Source: Flavobacteriales bacterium (GTDB taxonomy: Bacteria; Bacteroidota; Bacteroidia; UBA10329). Taken from it: a stretch of 6,186 bases of DNA. Below, in pieces: positions 1 through 5,484 of the stretch. The notes below the pieces were generated by a model. That model saw nothing but the letters and a program-made list of their open reading frames with translations. It was not told the origin of the DNA and ran no database searches. The stretch is from NCBI GenBank assembly GCA_003456455.1, contig DMRV01000065.1, positions 1 to 6,186 of the forward strand. The letters are read 5' to 3'. A program made the position numbers and the translations under genes. The number at the start of each line of letters is the position of its first letter. Position 1 is the stretch's first letter.

Positions 1-2130
1 AAGGTTTGTGTCTTGCGCATAAGGAGAAAGGTTCATGTTGAAATTAACTGATAGCTTTTCAATCAGGGTTGTTCGTCCGCTAATGCGTATGTCGGACAGG
101 TTCAATGAGTCAGCAAAGAAGTTGTAAGCACTAGACACGTTTAAGGCTTCTAAAAGCTTAATCTTCTTGAATCCGGTAATTGTATCTTTTTTAGAACGAA
201 CTTTCATTTCTAGCGTATTGCCAAAACCAAAATTCATAGCTCCAGTATTTACCGTTGGTGCTTGTCCATAAATACTTAAGTCATCAGGGTTGTAGCTGCT
301 TACGGTTCCGTTATTTCCAAAATAACCAAACTCATCTGAGTTCAATTTTGGGGTATACCTAAAGCCGATAGTTGGATTCAAGACGTGCCTAATTCCACGA
401 ATTGGTCCTTTTTTGAACTGTACAAGACCGTAAATATTAGTGGTCATACTAACACTTGTACTTACATCTCGGTTACTGAAAAAACCAAAAGTGGTATCCA
501 CATCAACCGTTTGTGTTTCGTTGTTCCATGCTTTGCTCAGCGATTGGAAAAACCAACGTTCGTTGTATGAAACCGAAGGATTGATGGTGAAATATTTGAA
601 AGCTTTGATGTTTGTAGAAACGCCTACAGAATGCCGAACACCATTACGCATTTTATCCAATGTTGCCCTTGTAAGGAATATCGAGTCTAGCGTTGTTACC
701 TCATTTCTTGCATTCAAATTATAGGTAACACCTATCTTCTCATACCAACGTTGTTTTCCAACTTGATTTCTTCGTTTGAAAGGGTAAAACCGCTGTACAC
801 CAAAAGCAATCTGAGGTAAGGTTACACTAACCACGTTGGTATTGGTGTTCTGACTGTGGTTCATGTTAATGTTAAGCGTAAATGGTTTTCCAAGCCACCT
901 TTTTGAGAACGCTATGCTCGATGTGAAAGTGTTTGTAAGAAAGTCTTGTGCGCTGGTGGTAAGGCCGTTAGAGAAGTTGGTAGCTGTACCAAAATTCACA
1001 TCAGAAGAAAAAGAGGTGGTAGGCCTTGCTTTTGGGTCTTGCGTATGTCGCCATTTTACAAAAAAGTTATTCTGAACACTGAAATCAGGGAATTCTCTTC
1101 TGCTATTCCGCAAACTATTGTGACTCAATTCAAGTCTTCCGTTAAACTTGTATCGCTTTTTGTAGTTGGACAAAAGCCTAACACCATAACTTCCTCTGGT
1201 ATAAATGTCTCCTGTTACAGCAAGGTCTATTTGATCTCCCAGGTTCAAGTAATAGCCAAAGTTTCTAAAGAAAAACCCTTGTGTTGGCGATTCTCCATAT
1301 TCAGGAAATATGATACCTGATTTTCTTCCAGGTTTGGTTGGGAAAAGCGCGAAAGGAACTACTAATGGCGTATAAACACCTTCAAACATGAGAAAGGCTG
1401 GGCCGCTCACAATCTTATCATTCGGTATAACCTTTAGTTTTTTTGCTTTGATGATGTAGTGAGGTTCATCAGCATCGCAAGTCGTATATCCACCATCTTT
1501 TATGTAGTAGGATTCATCTGCTGTTTTCTTCACTTGGTCTCCACGCAAATTCCCCTCGCCTTGCTGGGTTATTACGTCCAGTATTTTCCCCTTTTTTGTG
1601 TTGAAGTTGTAGCGCATTCGTTTGGCCGCAAAATCCTGGTCTCCACTTTTAAATTGTGGTGTTCCAATGGTGTTTCCGGTTGAGTCGGTAACACCTTCTG
1701 CATATACTTCTTTGCTATCTTGATTAATCTCTATGTACGCAGCTTTCAGTTCAATATCCCCATAATTAATCTGCGCTTCTCCGTATAGAAAAACCTTTTT
1801 GTCTTCCACGCTAAAGCGGATGGAGTCACGTGCATGGTACTTAATTTCTGATGTAAGTTCGGTTCCCTTTTTTGGCGAATTGACAGCTAAGGAGTCAGTG
1901 GATGTTGAATCCTTGATGCCAAAGCCAGTTTCACCAATAATGGTTAACAGCGAGTCGGCTTGCTGATTTCTAACAGAATCAGGTCGTTCAATAAATTCTT
2001 CGGTTTGGTTTGTGAGGATGTTAACCGTTGTATCTGTATTGAATTTAACTCCTAGTTTTTGTGCCTGACTAGCTATTGCTAGAAATAGCAAAAACAGGAT
2101 AAATGGAACTGATTTTATTAACGATGCCAC
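1..2130 (-). CDS. lptD: LptD-type LPS-assembly outer-membrane protein, 3' end cut by window edge
   Basis: LptD is the outer-membrane beta-barrel that receives lipopolysaccharide from the periplasmic Lpt bridge and inserts it in the outer leaflet. The minus-strand frame is open for 710 codons to the edge with no stop. The N-terminus has a signal peptide (hydrophobic residues about 8-20, likely cleavage after SQA at 21-23). Residues about 95-235 form the OstA/LptA-like periplasmic domain, including VFLYGEAQINYGDIELKA and, near 213-225, GGYTTCDADEPHY. Residues about 252-285 carry the Bacteroidota LptD signature YTPLVVPFALFPTKPGRKSG followed by FPEYGES. The rest alternates polar and aromatic residues as a beta-barrel does. 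Family members are usually about 850-950 residues, so perhaps 150-250 are missing. The start is GTG at 2130: an in-frame TAA lies at 2157-2155 and the first in-frame ATG is codon 172, inside the domain. Only one cysteine (218) is visible. Family call is strong; exact start is less certain. Confidence 0.93.
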   Translation of the reverse strand, partial: MASLIKSVPFILFLLFLAIASQAQKLGVKFNTDTTVNILTNQTEEFIERPDSVRNQQADSLLTIIGETGFGIKDSTSTDSLAVNSPKKGTELTSEIKYHARDSIRFSVEDKKVFLYGEAQINYGDIELKAAYIEINQDSKEVYAEGVTDSTGNTIGTPQFKSGDQDFAAKRMRYNFNTKKGKILDVITQQGEGNLRGDQVKKTADESYYIKDGGYTTCDADEPHYIIKAKKLKVIPNDKIVSGPAFLMFEGVYTPLVVPFALFPTKPGRKSGIIFPEYGESPTQGFFFRNFGYYLNLGDQIDLAVTGDIYTRGSYGVRLLSNYKKRYKFNGRLELSHNSLRNSRREFPDFSVQNNFFVKWRHTQDPKARPTTSFSSDVNFGTATNFSNGLTTSAQDFLTNTFTSSIAFSKRWLGKPFTLNINMNHSQNTNTNVVSVTLPQIAFGVQRFYPFKRRNQVGKQRWYEKIGVTYNLNARNEVTTLDSIFLTRATLDKMRNGVRHSVGVSTNIKAFKYFTINPSVSYNERWFFQSLSKAWNNETQTVDVDTTFGFFSNRDVSTSVSMTTNIYGLVQFKKGPIRGIRHVLNPTIGFRYTPKLNSDEFGYFGNNGTVSSYNPDDLSIYGQAPTVNTGAMNFGFGNTLEMKVRSKKDTITGFKKIKLLEALNVSSAYNFFADSLNLSDIRISGRTTLIEKLSVNFNMNLSPYAQDTNL

Positions 2131-2144
2131 ACTAATCGGGACTA

Positions 2145-2150
2145 CCTCCT
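2145..2150 (-). promoter_or_regulatory. Shine-Dalgarno-like AGGAGG upstream of lptD
   Basis: A perfect AGGAGG on the minus strand sits 14 nt before the GTG at 2130, which is long for a Shine-Dalgarno spacing. The in-frame ATT codon at 2136-2134 lies 8 nt from it, which would be ideal spacing but is a very rare start codon. The other three genes in the window have no comparable motif, in line with weak Shine-Dalgarno use in Bacteroidota, so this one stands out. It supports initiation in this short stretch after the TAA at 2157-2155. Confidence 0.5.
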
Positions 2151-2170
2151 GTTATTCGGGTAAAAGACTT

Positions 2171-2178
2171 TATTTTTA
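2171..2178 (+). promoter_or_regulatory. Weak candidate -7 box for the amidase operon
   Basis: TATTTTTA is one mismatch from TAnnTTTG, with a transcription start expected around 2185 and a leader of about 37 nt before the ATG at 2222. No TTG occurs at the -33 position. In AT-rich DNA such a match is easily found by chance, so this is only a suggestion. Confidence 0.25.
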
Positions 2179-2184
2179 GGCGTT

Positions 2185-2192
2185 CAAAGCTA
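2185..2192 (-). promoter_or_regulatory. Candidate Bacteroidota -7 promoter box for lptD
   Basis: On the minus strand this reads TAGCTTTG, an exact match to the Bacteroidota -7 consensus TAnnTTTG recognised by the primary sigma factor. Transcription would start near 2178, leaving a leader of about 48 nt before the GTG. No TTG was found at the expected -33 spacing upstream (the nearest is about 35 bp from the box), so only half of the promoter is supported. Confidence 0.5.
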
Positions 2193-2221
2193 ACCATTTC
2201 ATCGGGTACACGGGTTGGATA

Positions 2222-4486
2222 ATGATGCAAGCGAAACCTATCGGTAAACGATCAATTTTTCTATTTCTTGCCTTCACGTTAATTCATTTTTCAGGATTGG
2301 CTCAAGATGTCTCTGTGCCATATCGTATGAAAACGATTGTTATTGATGCTGGTCATGGTGGAAAAGACCCAGGAAATCTTGGTACTGGTCGCTACAAAAC
2401 CCGTGAGAAAGATATTGCTTTAGATGTTGCGTTGCGGGTAGGTGGATATATCGAAAAGCAATTTCCGGAGATAAAGGTCATTTATACAAGAAGCACGGAT
2501 GTTTTTATTGGTTTGGATGGAAGAACCGAAGTTGCGAATGATGCAAAGGCAGACCTTTTTATCAGCATACATTGTAACGCATTTACAAATCCTGAATCAA
2601 ACGGAGTTGAGACATTTGTTCTGGGTTTGCACCGAAACAAGGAAAACTTGCAAGTGGCGATGAAGGAAAACTCTGCCATCTTTTTGGAAGATGATTACAA
2701 AACGAAGTACGAAGGTTTTGACCCGAATTCTGCGGAAAGTATTATTGCGTTAACAATTATGCAGAGTGCTTATTTACAGCAAAGTCTTACCATTTCTTCC
2801 TACATCCAGCAACAGTTTAAGAGTAGAGTTGGAAGACGAGATAGAGGTGTAAAGCAGGCAGGTTTCCTTGTGTTGAGAAAAACCACCATGCCAAGTATTT
2901 TAGTGGAATTGGGTTTTCTTACAAATGCAGTTGAAGAGGATTTTCTCAATTCTGAAAATGGAAAATCGTACATGTCTTCCGCCATTTTTAGAGGATTTAA
3001 AGAATACAAAGAATTGGTGGAAGACCCGCTGCCTGAGGGATATGTTGCTCCCAAGGAGGAGAACATGCAAGTAACTCAGTTGAAGGTTGATGCGGAAAAA
3101 GAGATGGCGGAGGCACTCGCTTTAAAAGCTAAAAAGGATGCTGAGAAAGCGCGTCAGGACTCTATTCTGAAGGTTGAAAGTCAAGCAAAGCTAAAAGCAG
3201 TGGCCGATTCGTTAGAACAGGCTAAACAGCAATTGTTAGAGGAAAAGAAAAAGAGAGAGGAAGAATTGGTGCAAAAAGCCAAGGATGATAAAAAAGCAAT
3301 GCTAAAAGCCAAGGTTGATTCACTCGAAACATTGCGTCTTTCAAAAATTGCAGAATTCGCGAAGGAAGAAAAGGCCCTGGCTGAGAAACGAAAAAATGCA
3401 CTTGCAGTGCAAAAGGCGAAAGAAGAAGCTGCAAGAAAAGCGCAGGAAGAAAAAGACCAAAAGGAGCTAAAAGCGAAGGAAAACGCGAAGGAATGGTTAG
3501 AAGAAATTAAGGAAGTAAAGGAGAAGGAACTAGAAGAAGCCAAGCGAAAAGCAGCTACAGATGCTGAAAAGGATCGACTTCTTGCAATCAAGGCTAATAA
3601 AGAAAAAGAGCTTGCGGAAGCCAAACGCTTGAACGATGAAAAACTTCAGTTCGAACGCTCAGATTCCGTAGTAGCACAAAAGCTAATTGCTGAACAAGCC
3701 AGAATTGATTCTTTGGCCAAGGCGAAATTTGCAGAGAAAAAAGCGAACGAATTAGCTGCCTCGCTTGCTGCGAAAAAGAAACAAGCAGTTGCTGATTCAT
3801 TATCAATGGTACTCGCAGCACATCAAGCAAAACAAGACGAGCTTGCAAAAGAGCAGGAGACTAAGTTAGTAGAACAGCAATTGCAAGACTCCATCAAGCT
3901 AGTTAAGTTGACGGAGGCTCAGATTGAGAAAGATGCTATTCGCCAAAGAGCACTGGAAGAAGCAAACCAAAAAGCCAGACAAGATTCTATTATCGCTGTT
4001 AGAAAAGCCGAAACAGCTTCTGCTGATTTAACTATTGATGACAAACAAGCGGGCTCTCCCGAAGAGGCGGAGTTGCTGTTTCTTCAACTGAGAAAGCGAC
4101 AATTAGAGCAACGAATTGCCAAGCTTAAGGGGCGAAATGTGGAGGTTGTAACCGAAGAGAAACTTGAAGAACGCACAGTTAACGACCCAGCTCCAGTAAA
4201 AGAAGTTAACTCTGGCTTTGTGCAGGGATTGAGATTAAGAGTTCAGGTACTAACGTCTGCAAAACAATTAGAAAATGACAGCCCAACTTTAAGAGGACAG
4301 CAAGCTTGGGAATATCAACAAGGTGGTTTGTATAAGTATGCAGTAGGAGACACTCAAGATTTTGAGGAAATCACTAAACTGCAATCTGAATTAAGAGACC
4401 TAGGATTTACAGGGGCGTTTGTAGTTGCTTTTAAAGATGGCGAACGGATTAAGGTGTCAGAAGCCCGAGAAATGCTAAATAAATGA
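2222..4486 (+). CDS. Secreted N-acetylmuramoyl-L-alanine amidase with long coiled coil and SPOR-like C-terminus
   Basis: This zinc amidase (Amidase_3 family, as E. coli AmiA/B/C) should cleave the bond between N-acetylmuramic acid and L-alanine in peptidoglycan, in the periplasm. The 754 residues comprise a signal peptide (hydrophobic 11-26, likely cut at SGLA/Q near 27), an Amidase_3 domain at about 38-265, a Lys/Glu/Ala-rich coiled coil at about 283-600, a linker, and a SPOR-like domain at about 668-751 (RLRVQVLTS, LYKYAVGD, GAFVVAFKDGERI). Visible zinc ligands are His45 (IDAGHGG), Glu62 (TREKD) and His117 (ISIHCNA); the catalytic Glu is 229 (ILVELGFLTN), so the active site looks intact. 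Many Amidase_3 proteins are 300-450 residues; the excess is the coiled coil. The start may be the first or second ATG (2222 or 2225), without a strong ribosome site. It leads a plus-strand operon and overlaps mlaD by 4 bp. SPOR domains bind denuded septal glycan, suggesting a role in cell separation; that is inference. Confidence 0.94.
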   Translation: MMQAKPIGKRSIFLFLAFTLIHFSGLAQDVSVPYRMKTIVIDAGHGGKDPGNLGTGRYKTREKDIALDVALRVGGYIEKQFPEIKVIYTRSTDVFIGLDGRTEVANDAKADLFISIHCNAFTNPESNGVETFVLGLHRNKENLQVAMKENSAIFLEDDYKTKYEGFDPNSAESIIALTIMQSAYLQQSLTISSYIQQQFKSRVGRRDRGVKQAGFLVLRKTTMPSILVELGFLTNAVEEDFLNSENGKSYMSSAIFRGFKEYKELVEDPLPEGYVAPKEENMQVTQLKVDAEKEMAEALALKAKKDAEKARQDSILKVESQAKLKAVADSLEQAKQQLLEEKKKREEELVQKAKDDKKAMLKAKVDSLETLRLSKIAEFAKEEKALAEKRKNALAVQKAKEEAARKAQEEKDQKELKAKENAKEWLEEIKEVKEKELEEAKRKAATDAEKDRLLAIKANKEKELAEAKRLNDEKLQFERSDSVVAQKLIAEQARIDSLAKAKFAEKKANELAASLAAKKKQAVADSLSMVLAAHQAKQDELAKEQETKLVEQQLQDSIKLVKLTEAQIEKDAIRQRALEEANQKARQDSIIAVRKAETASADLTIDDKQAGSPEEAELLFLQLRKRQLEQRIAKLKGRNVEVVTEEKLEERTVNDPAPVKEVNSGFVQGLRLRVQVLTSAKQLENDSPTLRGQQAWEYQQGGLYKYAVGDTQDFEEITKLQSELRDLGFTGAFVVAFKDGERIKVSEAREMLNK
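3068..4021 (+). other. Charged coiled-coil segment of the amidase with recurring Asp-Ser-(Leu/Ile/Val) motif
   Basis: Residues about 283-600 are almost entirely Lys, Glu, Ala, Gln, Leu and Arg, with no proline or glycine, as expected for a long continuous helix or coiled coil. A D-S-[LIV] motif recurs with D at residues 313, 329, 366, 481, 496, 525, 556 and 588; the last four are spaced 29, 31 and 32 residues. At DNA level the segment is purine-rich and not an exact tandem repeat, so it is a degenerate protein-level repeat. A single helix this long could span tens of nanometres, but its function is unknown. Confidence 0.8.
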
Positions 4487-5475
4487 GAATGAAATATTCA
4501 AGGGAGATACGTACTGGATTCATTGCGCTTGCTACAATTTTCATTTTAGTTTGGGGGTATAACTTCCTAAAAGGGAATGATATTTTTAGTAAACAACGTG
4601 TGTTTTACACCGCGTATACCAACGTTGGTGGACTTACAAAGTCAAATGCCGTAACAGTAAATGGCTTTAAGGTGGGGTTGGTTAAGGATGTTTACTTCGA
4701 GCCAAACAGAGAGTTCCTAGTTGTAGAGTTTATGCTAACGGCCGACAACTATGAGATTCCCAAGGGAACCAAAGCTGTTTTGGTTGCCGATTTATTGGGT
4801 ACGACTAGTATCAATTTGGTTACAGGTAAAGATGTTGGCTATTATACCGAAGGTGATACGCTTGAATCAGACATTGAGGAAGGTCTTATGGCCGGCATTA
4901 CAGATTTATCTTCCAGCTTAGTTAGTACTAAGGCCAAAGCAGATAGGTTGTTTGAGTCTCTAGACTCTTTGGTTGGCGATATACGAGATGTGCTTGGTCC
5001 GGGAGATAGAAACTCTAGCGTAAATAGAGCAATTCTCGATTTGGCAGAAACAATGGAGAATCTAAAGTTGGCTTCAAGTAAAATTGATGGGATTTTAGAT
5101 GATGATGGTAAACTGGGAAAAATCTTAGCTGATGTAGAGGGTTTTACGTCAACCTTAGATGAGAACAAGGATGAGATAGATAATTTGCTGAATAATCTCT
5201 CCACTTTTTCAGATACACTTGCCGCAGCCGAGTTAGCATCAACAATCAATAATGCGAACAAAACTTTTGAAGAACTGGCTTTAGCAATGGAGAAAATCAA
5301 CAATGGAGAAGGAACCATTGGTAAACTATTTAAGGACGATTCTGTTTATGATAATCTAGAGGCAGCTACAGCTGACTTGGATAGCTTATTTGTAGACATT
5401 AAGGCCAATCCGAACCGGTATGTACACGTTTCTGTGTTTGGAAGAAAGGAAAAGAAAGACAAGAAAAAGAAGTAA
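4483..5475 (+). CDS. mlaD: MlaD-family MCE protein (periplasmic phospholipid transport)
   Basis: MCE proteins form inner-membrane-anchored hexameric rings that bind and pass phospholipids between membranes, usually with an ABC transporter (MlaE permease, MlaF ATPase). The 330-residue product has one N-terminal membrane anchor at about 11-29, the MCE domain at about 38-115 (YTNVGGL, VNGFKVGLVKDV, VADLLGTTSINL), a long helical C-terminal region at about 140-310, and a strongly basic lysine tail (KEKKDKKKK). The motif MEKINNGEGTIGKLFKDDS at 270-287 and NRYVHVSVFG at 311-320 are typical of Bacteroidota members. It is co-directional with the amidase, sharing an ATGA overlap, which suggests translational coupling. 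The alternative ATG at 4489, giving MKYSREIRTG, resembles the usual family N-terminus and may be the true start, just after the amidase stop. No permease or ATPase partner is present here. The mlaD symbol denotes the family, not proven orthology. Confidence 0.92.
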   Translation: MRMKYSREIRTGFIALATIFILVWGYNFLKGNDIFSKQRVFYTAYTNVGGLTKSNAVTVNGFKVGLVKDVYFEPNREFLVVEFMLTADNYEIPKGTKAVLVADLLGTTSINLVTGKDVGYYTEGDTLESDIEEGLMAGITDLSSSLVSTKAKADRLFESLDSLVGDIRDVLGPGDRNSSVNRAILDLAETMENLKLASSKIDGILDDDGKLGKILADVEGFTSTLDENKDEIDNLLNNLSTFSDTLAAAELASTINNANKTFEELALAMEKINNGEGTIGKLFKDDSVYDNLEAATADLDSLFVDIKANPNRYVHVSVFGRKEKKDKKKK

Positions 5476-5484
5476 TAAATACTA

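Larger units (their letters stand above)
2131..2221. promoter_or_regulatory. Divergent intergenic control region between lptD and the amidase operon
   Basis: These 91 bp separate the two divergent starts and must hold, or overlap, the promoters of both units unless they lie inside the coding regions. Visible elements are an AGGAGG and a TAnnTTTG match for lptD on the minus strand, a weaker TATTTTTA on the plus strand, and four CGGG tetranucleotides in the same orientation at 2137, 2157, 2203 and 2211, three of them as TCGGG. No riboswitch-like fold or terminator stem was seen. Use as a two-way promoter is inferred from layout. Confidence 0.7.

Noticed and set aside
385..1683. Several plus-strand ORFs of 61-124 codons (385-570, 440-724, 863-1075, 946-1320, 1459-1683)
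   Set aside because: All lie antisense to the continuous lptD frame, overlap one another, and show no recognisable domain or start signal.
2163..2171. Short palindrome AAAGACTTT in the intergenic region, as an operator or terminator
   Set aside because: Arms of only 4 bp, AT-rich, no loop or U-tract arrangement; likely chance.
3181..3624. Minus-strand ORF of 147 codons, extremely rich in Ser, Phe and Ala, with a smaller one at 3222-3434
   Set aside because: Its composition is what results from reading the Lys/Glu/Ala-rich amidase coiled coil backwards; it is a shadow and not a gene.
3068..4021. TolA-like or phage tape-measure identity for the Lys/Glu/Ala-rich segment
   Set aside because: Resemblance is compositional only; the segment is in frame with an intact Amidase_3 domain upstream and a SPOR-like domain downstream, and lacks TolA or tail-protein features.
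4842..5318. Minus-strand ORF of 158 codons opposite mlaD
   Set aside because: Ser-rich low-complexity product antisense to a well-supported MCE gene, with no family signature.
5476..5484. Terminator or promoter between mlaD and the oxidoreductase gene
   Set aside because: Only 9 bp, with no stem or promoter box; the genes are more simply read as one operon.
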